Assembly: GCF_900114625.1 (NCBI RefSeq)
Contig: NZ_FOZL01000001.1
Coordinates: forward strand, 496,001-560,000
Reading direction: 5' to 3'
From: Granulicella pectinivorans
GTDB taxonomy: Bacteria; Acidobacteriota; Terriglobia; Terriglobales; Acidobacteriaceae
Length of the DNA: 64,000 nucleotides
In this document: piece after piece, positions 18,513 through 27,665 of the stretch
Layout of the letters: each line of letters begins with the position of its first letter
How positions within the stretch are numbered: position 1 is the first letter of the stretch
Position numbers and translations under genes: made by a program
Notes under the pieces: generated by a model
Databases searched by the model: none
Told to the model about the DNA's origin: nothing
Seen by the model: the letters and a program-made list of their open reading frames with translations, nothing else

Positions 18513-19790
18513 ATGAAGATGGCAACGGCTGGCACAACCAAGAGCACCTTCGACTCGACCCTCGCGAGCGCGCGATCGACGATGCTCTTTTCCGATATCT
18601 TCCATCTCGCCATTGACAGCTTCAGGGCGAGCAAGGTTCGGTTCTTGCTGACGATGCTGGGCATGATCATTGGATCCGCATCCATCATTCTCGTTGCTAC
18701 GCTTGGACTTACGGGCAAACAGTATGCTCTGGACCAACTGACGAGCATGGGCCCCAACAAAATTGAGGTGCAGTTCGCGGGCGGAAGCACGGTTGGCCCG
18801 GACAACTCGGCCACGCCGGACTTTATGACCCGCGAGGATATGACTGCGGTACTGGATGAGGTTCCGGGCATCGTGGCTTCGTCGCCGATGCTGGAGACGC
18901 ATCATCCGATCAGCGTGGGCGGCGGTGTCACCAAGGACACGATGATCCTGGGGGTGTCGCCGGAGTATAAGACTGTTCGGAATTTGCAGGTGCTGGCTGG
19001 CCGGTTTTTCGACGAGGAAGATTCGCTGGGACACCAGAAGGTCGCCGTAATGGTCGAACCACTGGCGAAGACTTTGTTTGGGACTTCGAATGCGGCCGTG
19101 GGGCAGACGATCAGCGTGCTGGGGATTCCGATCACGATTATCGGGGTGTTCAAGGAGAGCTTCGATACGTATGGGATGTCGGAGATCAGCGAGCAGACGC
19201 TGCTGATTCCCTATCCGGTGGCGCGCTACTTTACCGGGACCGATACGGTGAAGGAGATTTTCTTCACCACGAAGGACGCGGCGATGGTGGAGCCGGCGAG
19301 CAAGCGGATCCTGGAGATTATCCGGTCGCGGCATCGTCCAACGTCGGTTTATAACGCGGTGACGTTGACGGAGTTGCTGGTGAAGATGGCCAAAATTGCC
19401 GATATGTTGACGATTGTGCTGTCGCTGGCGGCGATGGTGACGCTGATCGTTTCGGGCGTGGGCATCATGAATTCGATGCTGGCAAATGTGCAGTCGCGGC
19501 TGCGTGAGATCGGGATACGCAAGGCGCTGGGGGCTACGCGTCTGGAGATTCGTCTGCAATTTTTGACGGAGTCGGTGCTGCTTTCGCTATGCGGGGGCAT
19601 TATCGGGACGGCGATCGGGCTGGCGATTCCGCTTTCGGTGCGTTTTTTGACGCCGTATACGATCCCCGTGGACCCGCTTTCGGCGGTGATCGCGCTTTCG
19701 ACTTCGGTGATCGTGGGGATCATCTTCGGGACGCTTCCGGCGAACCGGGCGGCTCGTCTGGACCCGGTGGAGACGCTGAAGTACGAGTAA
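18513..19790 (+). CDS. MacB/FtsX-type ABC transporter permease
   Basis: The 425-residue protein has the MacB architecture without an ATPase domain. A first transmembrane helix (about residues 40-65) follows the conserved start FHLAIDSFRASKVRFLLTMLG. A large periplasmic domain (about 70-290) and three C-terminal helices follow, with the FtsX signature MLANVQSRLREIGIRKALGATR. It ends NRAARLDPVETLKYE, the usual family C-terminus. Such permeases work with a LolD/MacB-like ATPase in lipoprotein, peptide or macrolide export; no ATPase gene is adjacent, so the partner must lie elsewhere. The first ATG is used, but an in-frame ATG at 18519 and one just before the conserved domain are possible. Confidence 0.85.
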   Translation: MKMATAGTTKSTFDSTLASARSTMLFSDIFHLAIDSFRASKVRFLLTMLGMIIGSASIILVATLGLTGKQYALDQLTSMGPNKIEVQFAGGSTVGPDNSATPDFMTREDMTAVLDEVPGIVASSPMLETHHPISVGGGVTKDTMILGVSPEYKTVRNLQVLAGRFFDEEDSLGHQKVAVMVEPLAKTLFGTSNAAVGQTISVLGIPITIIGVFKESFDTYGMSEISEQTLLIPYPVARYFTGTDTVKEIFFTTKDAAMVEPASKRILEIIRSRHRPTSVYNAVTLTELLVKMAKIADMLTIVLSLAAMVTLIVSGVGIMNSMLANVQSRLREIGIRKALGATRLEIRLQFLTESVLLSLCGGIIGTAIGLAIPLSVRFLTPYTIPVDPLSAVIALSTSVIVGIIFGTLPANRAARLDPVETLKYE

Positions 19791-19812
19791 GTGGTTGGAC
19801 CTCTCACCTCTT

Positions 19813-19845
19813 AAAGGTGCACTGTTTTCGGTGCACCTTTTTGTT
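19813..19845 (+). terminator. Rho-independent terminator after the MacB-like permease
   Basis: A perfect 10-bp stem, AAAGGTGCAC with GTGCACCTTT, closes an 8-base loop and is followed by a T-rich tail. It lies 22 bases after the permease stop. Confidence 0.85.
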
Positions 19846-20060
19846 TGTCCGTATCCTGGTGTTCTAAAGGACTTACAGGTGGGCGACGCGAAAATCCCAA
19901 TGTTTCACCAGAAGGTTTTTGGTCCTTAAAGTGTGGGCAAATGCATGGATCGTGTGGCCAAATGTCTGGAAAATGTGGGTTTCTGTTTGTGCGGGTTATC
20001 GGCGGGCTTGAGACACGGATTCCACAGGATGAACGACGGATCAGGCAACGGCAAGGGACC

Positions 20061-20110
20061 GGGGCTGAAGCCCCCTTTTCCCTTTTCCTTTGACGTGGGG
20101 CTGAAGCCCC
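20061..20110. repeat. Two copies of the GGGGCTGAAGCCCC palindrome
   Basis: The 14-base palindrome occurs at 20061-20074 and 20097-20110, separated by a CT-rich spacer. A shorter version (GGCTGAAGCC) recurs at 42634-42643 in another intergenic gap. No coding function is apparent; they look like small interspersed hairpin elements. Confidence 0.6.
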
Positions 20111-20121
20111 ACTCTCATCCC

Positions 20122-20157
20122 AAAGGCAACAGCAACAGCAGATCCCTTCGGGGATGA
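20122..20157. repeat. Interspersed element with GGCAACAGCAAC array and CTTCGGGG hairpin
   Basis: It contains AAAGGCAACAGCAACAGC followed by GCAGATCCCTTCGGGGATGA. The same two modules recur, expanded, at 30480-30582. The ATCCC-TTCG-GGGAT part can form a stable UUCG-type tetraloop hairpin. It lies in the gap between two convergent genes. Confidence 0.6.
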
Positions 20158-20199
20158 CACACAGAAAGGTGACGGCGGGTGCGGCATCGTGCAAGGGAA

Positions 20200-20236
20200 A
20201 ACCCCATCCTTTCGGTGAAGCCGAAAGGATGGGGTT
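20200..20236 (-). terminator. Terminator of the first TonB receptor gene
   Basis: A 16-bp perfect stem (AACCCCATCCTTTCGG with CCGAAAGGATGGGGTT) and a 5-base loop lie 24 bases beyond the receptor stop. On the minus strand it is followed by TTTTCCC. The symmetry could also stop transcription from the opposite side. Confidence 0.8.
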
Positions 20237-20260
20237 GGAGTTGTTTGGAGCTCTGTGAGT

Positions 20261-23200
20261 TTAGAAGAGGAGGCGGAGGGACATCTGGATCTGGCGGGGT
20301 GAGCCGATGGTGTGGGTGACGACTCCGATGCCGTAAGGGGCGTTGTAGAGCGGTTGGCCGGCGGTGGGGAAGGAGTTGTAGTTCTGGTTCTGGGCGACCT
20401 CGTTGCCGGGGACGTCGAAGCTGGCGGAGTTGGTGAGGTTGTAGATGTCGAAGGTGTACTTCAACTGGTAGCGGTCGGAGAAGCTGGTCATCTTGACGAA
20501 GGACGCATCGGCGCGCTTCTGGAAGGCCTGCCGGAAGATGTTGCGCTGTCCGTGGGTGAAGGTCGTCTCGAAGGTGTCGCTGGTGGGGATGGCTCCGTTG
20601 AGGGCTCCGGGTGCGAGGAGCGGGACGGTGAAGCAGGAGGCCTTGAGGGCCGCATCGCCAAAGGCTCCGGAGAGGCCGGTCTTGGCGTTCTGCGGGGTAC
20701 AGCCGGGGGCGAGGGGCACGATGGGGTTGGTGATGCCGTTGTTGGTGGAGTAGTAGACCGATCCGACGGCGCCGGTGAAGTCGATGACCGAGTAGGGCTG
20801 GCCGCTCTGGATGACGGTGAGACCTACGAGGGACCAGCCGTTGACCACGTAGCCTTCGACGGAGTGCTTCCTGGCGAGGTCAGGCAGGCGGAAGACGTAG
20901 TTGAAGTTGAGGACGTGGGTGCGGTCGAAGTCGGCCGAGGCGTAGGCATCGCGGAGGTTGAGGGGGTTGTTGCCGTTGTAGAAGAGGCCGATGCCGGACT
21001 GCTCGTCGAGAGCGTGGGAGTAGGTGTAAGAGGCTCCGACCTGGATGCCCTTGCTCATGCGCTTTTCGATGTGGGCCTGGAGGGCGTTGTAGGCGTTCAC
21101 CCCCGCGGCCTTGTAAGTGATGGACTCGGCCGCGTAGCCGACGTAGGGGACGCGGTGGTCGACGTTGCCGCCTTCGTAGTCGGCGTCGTAGTCGCTGCCA
21201 TCGGGGAGGGTGGCTCCACCGACGGTGTACCCGTAGCTGTAATGCTCCCCGTGAATGGGGTTGGAGGGCGAGGCGATGTTGGGCTGGTTGAAGGGCACCG
21301 GGATGACCTGGTGACGGCCAATGTTGCCTACGTAGCCGAGGGTGATGGCGAGGTCGTTGCGGGGCTGCCACTGGATGTCGAGGGTGTAGTTGTAGGTGTA
21401 GGGCAGCTTGTTGGTGCGGTCGTAGACGCCGAGCGAGACGGGTTGGCCGCCGTTGTTGATCTGGGCGATGGTAGGCAGGTAGTTGATGAGGTCGGAGGCC
21501 TTGGGGCTGGCGGAGACGGGGTTGCGGAGGGTGGAGCTGTAGGGGTTGGCGAGGTTGCCTTCTGCGGCGGTGGGTGGGTTGGTGGGCGGGGCGTAGGGAT
21601 CGTTGGAGCCGCCGGGGCCGCTGGTGTTCGAACCGCAGGTGGGGATGTAGTAGTCGTAGAGTGTGTTGACCGGACACTGCGAGGAGGTCACGAAGGGCAA
21701 CTGCTGGTTGACGCCGAAGGGGCCACCGGTGACGGTGCCGATGGCGTATCCGGGCGAGAAGTAGCTGAAGAGTTCGCCGCGATCGTAGTACATGCCGAAG
21801 CCGGTGCGGACGACCACCTTGGAGTTGAACATCTCCGGCTGCCAGGCGGCACCGACGCGGGGGCCGAAGCCCCACTGGCGTCCGGTGAGGGTGGTGGGGG
21901 AGACGCCCGAGGTGCCGTTGGCGTTGTTGCCGGCGATGATGAGGCCGGAGTTCACGATGGTGTCGGAGTTGGCGTTGTAGTTGTAGAGGGTGGGATCGAA
22001 GTTGAAGATGCGCCCTTGCTTCTCGGTGAGGCCTCCATCCCAGTCGTAGCGGATGCCGACGGTGAGCGAGAGGGTGGGGGTGGCCTGGAACTTGTCCTGC
22101 ACGTAGGAGCCGAGTTGGTTGGCGCGGTAGTAGCGGCTGGCGTTGCCGGAGAGGAAGCTGGAGACGTAGAACCCGGTCGAGGAGCCGCCAGGGGTGACGT
22201 AGCCCTGGGCGAAGGCGGAGAGATCGTCGGTGGCGACGGTGCCGGTGCCGGTGCGCTTGTCGATGGTGTTGAGCTGGGTGTAGCTGTAGTTCATGCCGAA
22301 GGTGACGGTGTGTTTGCCGAGGGTCCAGATGGCGTTGGCGGCGGGTTGGATGCGGTTCTGGAAGACGCCGGTGTTGGATGCCTGGCCTTCGGCGTTGGGT
22401 CCGATGTTGAGGATGCCGCTGCCTGAGAGGCCCTTGGCTCCAGCGAAGCTTCCGAGGTCGTTATAGACGGATACGCCCGGGAAGTACCCGGAGCCGAAGA
22501 CGTTGATGGACGCGCCGCCGGGGATGTTGGCGGGGCCGAAGGGCTGCTCGTTGGTGGCGTACGTCTTCTGGCGGAGGAAGCCGATGCTCTCGGTGGTGGA
22601 GAGGTTCGATTTGACGAGGTAGGTGTTGATGATGGAGAAGACCTGCGCGCCGGAGTCGAGGTGCTCCGTAAAGCCGGGGACCGAGGAGTAGGAGTAGGGG
22701 GCGAGGGTGGGGTCGTGCTGGTAGAAGTACTTGAGTGCGAGGGTGTCGCGTGAGCTGATGTTGTAGTCGAGGTTGGCGACGCCCATGTCGGCCTTGAAGC
22801 GGCCCGATCCGGGGATGACGGCGTTGAAGGGGTGCGCGGCGGACATGGAGGCGCTGCCGGTGTCGTTGGGGATGAGCCACTTGCCGGGCTGTCCGGGAAG
22901 GGAGGGCGCGTTGAAGAGGGCGAGGGCGGTGCGATCGACCAGAGAGGGGGTGGTGGCGAGCGTGGTGCCGAAGGCCTGATCGACGAGACCGCCGAAGCCA
23001 GCGGCGTCGCGGTTGGTGTCGGAGAGGCCTACGGGGACGTCGAGGAAGGAGTAGCCGATCTCCTGATCGGAGACCTGAAGGTGCTGGTAGGCGACGAAGC
23101 CGAAGAGCTTGTTCTTGATGATGGGACCGCCGAAGGTGCCACCGACGACATAGCGATGCAGCTCGGGGTTGGCGAGGCCCTGGGAGACGAGGATGGGATC

Positions 23201-24133
23201 GTTCTTGAAGAAGAAGGGCGCGGCGTTGAGGGCGTTGGTGCCGCGGTGTCCGTAGACGGTGCCGTGGTAGGTGTTGGTTCCGGAGGAGGTGCTCATGGCG
23301 ATGTGCGCGCCGGAGGTGGCACCCTGCTCGGCGTCGTACATGCTGGCGTTGACGCGGACCTCTTCGATGGTCTCGGGCGCGGGCGTGGGGATGGCGTTGC
23401 CGATGGAGAGGTAGATAGAGGCGGCGGACTGGATGACGCCGGCGGCACCGTTGCTGGAGGAGACGCCGGTGGAGTTGACGACGCGGGCGGAGCCTACGGA
23501 GCTGGTGGATTTGCCGTTGAAGAGGTTGGAGACGTCGACGCCGTTGAGCGAGAAGGAGTTGGAGGTGTCGCGCTGGCCGTTGGCCCAGATGGGCGGGTTG
23601 CCGAGGCCTGCGCCGGCTCCGGTGCCGGGGCTGAGTTCGGCGTTGACGCCGGGGGTGAGGATGGCCGCGCCGAGGGGAGAGCCGGTGGGCAGGGGGATGG
23701 CGTCGATCTGGGCCTTATCGAGGACGTAGCCGTTGGTGGTGTCGACGGCGTTGAGGAGGGGCGTGGCCTCGACGGTGACGGCGTCGGAGATGGAGCCGAG
23801 CTTGAGGGTGACGGGGAGGGTGGCGGTGCGGTCGCCCTGGACGGCGATGCCGGGAAAGCGGGAGGTCGCGAAGCCCTGGCGGGAGAAGCTGAGGGTGTAG
23901 GTGCCGATGGGGAGGTTCGGCAGGGCGTAGGAGCCTGTGGCGGAGGAGGTGGCGGTGCGGGTGAGATTGGTGCCGTCGGCGACGATGGTGACGGTGACGT
24001 CGGGGAGCGCGGCTCCGGTTGCGTCGGTGACGGTACCGACGACGCCTCCGAGGGTCTGCTGAGCGTGCGCTCGGGGAAGAGCAAGGAAGATGGTGAGGAG
24101 AAGAGCGAGCGCAAGCTTGAATTTTGAAGACAC
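20261..24133 (-). CDS. TonB-dependent receptor, Oar-like (1)
   Basis: The 1290-residue outer-membrane protein starts at GTG after a GGAGGTAA ribosome binding site. The signal peptide ends near RAHAQ. A carboxypeptidase-regulatory-like beta-sandwich covers about 28-115 (GGVVGTVTDATGAALPDVTVTI...GSYALPNLPIGTYTLSF). A plug domain (about 125-330) and a C-terminal beta-barrel ending in aromatic F follow. It contains the Acidobacteria-typical barrel motif YGHRGTNALNAAPFFFKND. Such receptors import polymers or metal chelates using TonB energy; the ligand is not deducible. It diverges from the cytosine deaminase gene across about 220 bases. Confidence 0.9.
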   Translation of the reverse strand: MSSKFKLALALLLTIFLALPRAHAQQTLGGVVGTVTDATGAALPDVTVTIVADGTNLTRTATSSATGSYALPNLPIGTYTLSFSRQGFATSRFPGIAVQGDRTATLPVTLKLGSISDAVTVEATPLLNAVDTTNGYVLDKAQIDAIPLPTGSPLGAAILTPGVNAELSPGTGAGAGLGNPPIWANGQRDTSNSFSLNGVDVSNLFNGKSTSSVGSARVVNSTGVSSSNGAAGVIQSAASIYLSIGNAIPTPAPETIEEVRVNASMYDAEQGATSGAHIAMSTSSGTNTYHGTVYGHRGTNALNAAPFFFKNDPILVSQGLANPELHRYVVGGTFGGPIIKNKLFGFVAYQHLQVSDQEIGYSFLDVPVGLSDTNRDAAGFGGLVDQAFGTTLATTPSLVDRTALALFNAPSLPGQPGKWLIPNDTGSASMSAAHPFNAVIPGSGRFKADMGVANLDYNISSRDTLALKYFYQHDPTLAPYSYSSVPGFTEHLDSGAQVFSIINTYLVKSNLSTTESIGFLRQKTYATNEQPFGPANIPGGASINVFGSGYFPGVSVYNDLGSFAGAKGLSGSGILNIGPNAEGQASNTGVFQNRIQPAANAIWTLGKHTVTFGMNYSYTQLNTIDKRTGTGTVATDDLSAFAQGYVTPGGSSTGFYVSSFLSGNASRYYRANQLGSYVQDKFQATPTLSLTVGIRYDWDGGLTEKQGRIFNFDPTLYNYNANSDTIVNSGLIIAGNNANGTSGVSPTTLTGRQWGFGPRVGAAWQPEMFNSKVVVRTGFGMYYDRGELFSYFSPGYAIGTVTGGPFGVNQQLPFVTSSQCPVNTLYDYYIPTCGSNTSGPGGSNDPYAPPTNPPTAAEGNLANPYSSTLRNPVSASPKASDLINYLPTIAQINNGGQPVSLGVYDRTNKLPYTYNYTLDIQWQPRNDLAITLGYVGNIGRHQVIPVPFNQPNIASPSNPIHGEHYSYGYTVGGATLPDGSDYDADYEGGNVDHRVPYVGYAAESITYKAAGVNAYNALQAHIEKRMSKGIQVGASYTYSHALDEQSGIGLFYNGNNPLNLRDAYASADFDRTHVLNFNYVFRLPDLARKHSVEGYVVNGWSLVGLTVIQSGQPYSVIDFTGAVGSVYYSTNNGITNPIVPLAPGCTPQNAKTGLSGAFGDAALKASCFTVPLLAPGALNGAIPTSDTFETTFTHGQRNIFRQAFQKRADASFVKMTSFSDRYQLKYTFDIYNLTNSASFDVPGNEVAQNQNYNSFPTAGQPLYNAPYGIGVVTHTIGSPRQIQMSLRLLF

Positions 24134-24354
24134 GGGGGCGTTACCTCCAACTACTTTGGTTGAGGGTCTAATAAGTGATACGGCGATGCAGAAGGCCTAT
24201 GTGTTGCCTGTAACTTAAAAAGCCGGGGAATCTGGTTATCGAGCCGATTGAGTTTTAGAGCTAGTACCCAGAACTGTAACGGAAATTCATCCTATGTCCA
24301 AAGAAAAAAGTCGTAAGTTTCGTGAGATATTCTGGGTTCCGTAAGGGGTAGACG

Positions 24355-24798
24355 ATGACGAATTTTTCAGAGATGCTGGAAGTAGCTCGGACGGAAGCAC
24401 TTATCGGTTTAGGAGAAGGCGGGGTTCCGGTAGGGGCCGCGATCTTTGGCGCGGATGGGCAGTTGCTCAGCTCAGGCAGGAACCGGAGAGTGCAGGAAGG
24501 GGATCCGTCGATCCATGGAGAGACGGATGCGTTTCGGCGGGCGGGGCGGCAGCGGTCGTACAAGGACCTGGTGATGGTGACGACGCTGGCTCCGTGCTGG
24601 TACTGCAGCGGTCTGGTGAGGCAGTTCGGATTTGGGACGGTGGTGGTGGGGGAGTCGGTGAACTTTGCGGGTGGGGTGGAGTGGCTGCGGGAGGCGGGGG
24701 TGAAGGTGGTGGATCTGGCGTCGCCGGAGTTGATCGAGATGATGGGTGGGTTTATTCGGGATCAGCCTGGGATCTGGTTTGAGGATATTGGGGTTTAG
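24355..24798 (+). CDS. Cytosine deaminase, yeast (FCY1) type
   Basis: The 147-residue protein has the zinc deaminase site: His54 and Glu56 in IHGETDAF, Cys81 and Cys84 in APCWYCSG, and Asn43 as a substrate contact. Its C-terminal third follows the yeast cytosine deaminase pattern closely: VVGESVNFAGG, then a final WFEDIGV like the yeast WFEDIG end that closes the active site. It is expected to convert cytosine to uracil and ammonia. This is unlike the larger bacterial CodA, a TIM-barrel enzyme. It is convergent with an APC-family permease and followed by an amidase, suggesting nitrogen or pyrimidine scavenging. An AAGGGG ribosome binding site precedes the ATG. Confidence 0.85.
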   Translation: MTNFSEMLEVARTEALIGLGEGGVPVGAAIFGADGQLLSSGRNRRVQEGDPSIHGETDAFRRAGRQRSYKDLVMVTTLAPCWYCSGLVRQFGFGTVVVGESVNFAGGVEWLREAGVKVVDLASPELIEMMGGFIRDQPGIWFEDIGV

Positions 24799-24832
24799 GG
24801 CGGGCGGGGCGGGCCCACTGCGTGGGGGGCGG

Positions 24833-24880
24833 TTGCTTCGTGACTTTTTACGGCTTCGCCTGGGCCTCCCGTTGGCCGGC
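24833..24880. repeat. Interspersed repeat overlapping the permease 3' end
   Basis: The motif GCTTCGTGACT, then GGCTTCGCCTGGGCCTCCCG, then TTGGCCGG matches about four-fifths of a 50-base stretch at 54741-54790. Here it extends into the coding end of the APC permease and supplies its last residues (AGQREAQAKP). Confidence 0.5.
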
Positions 24881-26245
24881 TTTGAAGTTGTACCAGATGA
24901 GGCCGGCGACTAAGTAGGCCAGGTAAAGGTAGGGGAAGTAACGGTAGGGCGCGGGTGGGATGGGGAAGATGGTTCCGGCCATGGCGGCGAGGACGGCGGC
25001 AATGGAGAGGATCGAGAGGGCGATCCAGGGGGCGGTGAGGTGGCCGCGGCGGTGCATGTGGACGGGAAGGGCGGCGGCGATGAGGCCGTAGGCGGTGAGG
25101 AATCCGAAGACGGCGACGGAGCCCATGTAGCCGTAGATGTCGTTGCCGGAGACGCCGCGGAAGCAGAGGATGGCGGTGGGGATGACGGCGAGGAGTCCGG
25201 TGGCGAGGCCGGCCAGGCCGGGGGTGTCGTTTGCGGCGTGGGTGCGGCAGAAAGCGCGAGGGGCGAGGCCGTGGTGGGCCATGAGCATGAGGACGCGGGC
25301 TCCGGCGATGATGCAGGCGAGGGTGGCGGCAAACATGCTGACGAGGACGCCGAGGTCGATGATGTGTCCGATGAAGGGGAGGCCGGCCTGGATGGCGAGG
25401 GTGTTGAGGGGGGCGGCGGTGTCGTTGAGGGCGGGATTGGAGCCCTGGAAGGCGAGGACGAGGCCGTAGGCGCAGACGGCGAAGAAGATTCCGGAGAAGA
25501 CGGCGGAGCGGACGACGGCTTGCGGGATGGTGGTGAGCGGGTTGCGTGCCTCTTCGCCGAGGGTGGTTGCGCTCTCGAAGCCGACGAAGGAGAAGAGGGC
25601 GAGCATGACGCCGAGGCGGAGTCCGGTGGGGGAGACGTGGGTGAGGTGGAGCTGTGCGGGGTCGACGTGGAGGCCGTGTTTGACGAGGGTGATGGAGACG
25701 ATGACGGCGATGAGGAGGACGGAGATGCCCTCGATCCAGAGCATGAGGCGGGTGGAGATCTGGATGTCGCGGTAGGCGACGGCGATGGAGACGGCGGCGG
25801 CGAGGAGGGCGAAGAGGACGGAGGGGACCTCCTTGCCGACGGAGCCGAGGACGACGTAGGAGTAGGCGACGAAGCCTCCGATGACGGAAGAGGCGGTGGT
25901 GACGTAGGCGAAGAAGAGGGCGAGGGCGGTGAGGTTGGCGTAGAAGGGCGGGAGGGTCTCGCGGATGTAGACGTAGAGGGAGCCGGGGGAGGAGGAGTGG
26001 CGGGCGAAGGCGGCGATGGTGAGCGCGACGAGGGTGAGAGCGGCGAGGGCCAGGGCGTAGGCGAGCCAGGTTCCGTTGCCGGCGAGGGCGAAGACCAGGG
26101 GGATGGTCATGGTGGGGGTGGTGCTGGGGGCGATGGTGGAGACGGACTGCGCGAGGGTTTCGAGGGGGGAGAGGATGTTCTGTTTGAGGCGGTAGGAGGG
26201 GGGTATCTGGTCGATTGCCGCTTTGCCGCTTGCCTCCAACTCCAT
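24848..26245 (-). CDS. APC-superfamily amino acid/base permease
   Basis: The 465-residue integral membrane protein has about 12 hydrophobic helices. The start of the APC fold is recognisable: LSPLETLAQSVSTIAPSTTPT (unwound TM1), then FARHSSSPGSLYVYI. TM6 carries the hallmark FSFVGFESATTLGEEARNP. It should import an amine, amino acid or nucleobase-like substrate with protons. Flanked by a cytosine deaminase and an amidase, it may import a nitrogenous substrate for one of them, but this is inference from position. An AGGAG site lies 7 bases before ATG. The C-terminal ten codons coincide with an interspersed repeat. Confidence 0.85.
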   Translation of the reverse strand: MELEASGKAAIDQIPPSYRLKQNILSPLETLAQSVSTIAPSTTPTMTIPLVFALAGNGTWLAYALALAALTLVALTIAAFARHSSSPGSLYVYIRETLPPFYANLTALALFFAYVTTASSVIGGFVAYSYVVLGSVGKEVPSVLFALLAAAVSIAVAYRDIQISTRLMLWIEGISVLLIAVIVSITLVKHGLHVDPAQLHLTHVSPTGLRLGVMLALFSFVGFESATTLGEEARNPLTTIPQAVVRSAVFSGIFFAVCAYGLVLAFQGSNPALNDTAAPLNTLAIQAGLPFIGHIIDLGVLVSMFAATLACIIAGARVLMLMAHHGLAPRAFCRTHAANDTPGLAGLATGLLAVIPTAILCFRGVSGNDIYGYMGSVAVFGFLTAYGLIAAALPVHMHRRGHLTAPWIALSILSIAAVLAAMAGTIFPIPPAPYRYFPYLYLAYLVAGLIWYNFKAGQREAQAKP

Positions 26246-26357
26246 GCAGACGCTCCTGACGTTTCTATGGGATCAGTGTGGGTTTAGATTTGGGTCTGGA
26301 AGCTTGAGTCTGACCGGTTGAGCGCGGGGCGTCAACTTTTTTGCTCGGAGGATGAGG

Positions 26358-27611
26358 ATGTTTGAGGGGATTTCGCCTTTGATGGCGCTGCGGGAACGTC
26401 TGGATACGGGAGAGAGCGACGCGTTGGGTGTGGCCCGGGAGTTTGGCGGGCGCGCCAATGGAAATGCGTTGGGGAATACGTATGTGCGGCTGCTGGAGCC
26501 GGTGGGGGAGCCGGTGCGGGGGGCTTTGTATGGGGTGCCGATTTCGATCAAGGATTGCTTCGATGTCGCGGGGACGGTGACGACGTGCGGGGCAAGGTTT
26601 TATGCGGAGACGAACCCGGTGTCAGAGCGGGATTCGGCGGTGGCGGAGAGGTTGCGGGAGGTGGGGTGTTGGATTCCGGGGAAGACGCATCTGCATCCGC
26701 TGGCGTATGGGATTACGGGGCAGAATGCGTTTTATGGGGATTGCCTGCAGCCCCGGGATGCGGCGCTGCTGACGGGTGGGTCTTCGAGCGGGGCGGCGGC
26801 GAGTGTGCAGGAAGGGTCGGCCATTGCGGCGATCGGGACGGATACGGGTGGGTCGGTCCGGGTGCCGGCGGCGCTGTGCGGGCTGGTGGGGTTTCGGGCC
26901 TCGCAGGGTTTTCCGGAGAGGGCCTGGCCGGGGATGTGGCGGGGTGGGCACCCTCTGGCGCCTTCGTTCGATACGCTGGGGCTTTTGTTTCAGGATACGC
27001 GGGATGCGGCGGACCTGGTGGGTGGGGTGTTTGGGATTGAGGTTGCCGCTCCGCGAGGGTTGCGGATGGGGTGTGTGAGCGAGAGCTGGATGGGGGATTG
27101 TGAGCTTTCGGTCCTGGCGGCTTATCGGGCGTGGAAGGAGTTTCTGGTGCTGGCGGGGGCTACTTTGGTGGAGTTTGTGCCTCCGTGGGACGACAGCATG
27201 GAGATCTTTGCAGGGATCCAGGCGCATGAGGCGGCGGGGATTCATCGGGGACACTATGCGGAGTTTGAAGGGCCGATTGCGCAGCGATTGGCCTGGGGAG
27301 AGTCGCTCGCTCCGGAGCAGGTTGCGGCGTTGAGGGAGCGGCGGCGGTGGTTTTGTGCGGGGATGGATGGGCTGCTGGAGGAGTTCGATTTTTTGATGAT
27401 GCCGTGTGCGCCGGTGAGCCGGTTGCGGGTGGAGGCGGACCAGACGGCGGTGAGGGCGGCTCTCCTGCGGTATACGACTCCGGTGAGCCTGGCGGGGCTG
27501 CCGGTGATAGCGCTGCCGGGGGAGGAGTTTGGGACGGGCGTGCAGGTGATTGGGCGGAGTGGGGCGGAGGGTGAGTTGCTGGGGTTTCTGGGGGCGGTTG
27601 GGTTGGGGTAG
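26358..27611 (+). CDS. Amidase signature family hydrolase
   Basis: The 417-residue protein has the Ser-cisSer-Lys triad: Lys in GVPISIKDCFDVAG, Ser in GGSSSGAAAS and Ser in GTDTGGSVRVPAALCG. The in-frame ATG at 26352 sits inside the ribosome binding site; the second ATG at 26358 has GGAGG at a normal 6-base spacing, so it is preferred. It is expected to hydrolyse an amide to acid and ammonia; the substrate is unknown. It lacks a signal peptide, so it is cytoplasmic. It diverges from the permease with about 110 bases between the two starts, suggesting shared regulation. The coding strand is strongly G-rich. Confidence 0.88.
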   Translation: MFEGISPLMALRERLDTGESDALGVAREFGGRANGNALGNTYVRLLEPVGEPVRGALYGVPISIKDCFDVAGTVTTCGARFYAETNPVSERDSAVAERLREVGCWIPGKTHLHPLAYGITGQNAFYGDCLQPRDAALLTGGSSSGAAASVQEGSAIAAIGTDTGGSVRVPAALCGLVGFRASQGFPERAWPGMWRGGHPLAPSFDTLGLLFQDTRDAADLVGGVFGIEVAAPRGLRMGCVSESWMGDCELSVLAAYRAWKEFLVLAGATLVEFVPPWDDSMEIFAGIQAHEAAGIHRGHYAEFEGPIAQRLAWGESLAPEQVAALRERRRWFCAGMDGLLEEFDFLMMPCAPVSRLRVEADQTAVRAALLRYTTPVSLAGLPVIALPGEEFGTGVQVIGRSGAEGELLGFLGAVGLG

Positions 27612-27665
27612 GTCCTTGGCTTGTGCTGTGTTGCTGGGTGAACGGCCTGCGGTGGCTCTGCCCGG

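Noticed and set aside
20312..24127. Long plus-strand frames opposite TonB receptor 1
   Set aside because: Translation is Gly/Val/Asp/Glu repeat-like and antisense to a clear receptor with signal peptide and barrel.
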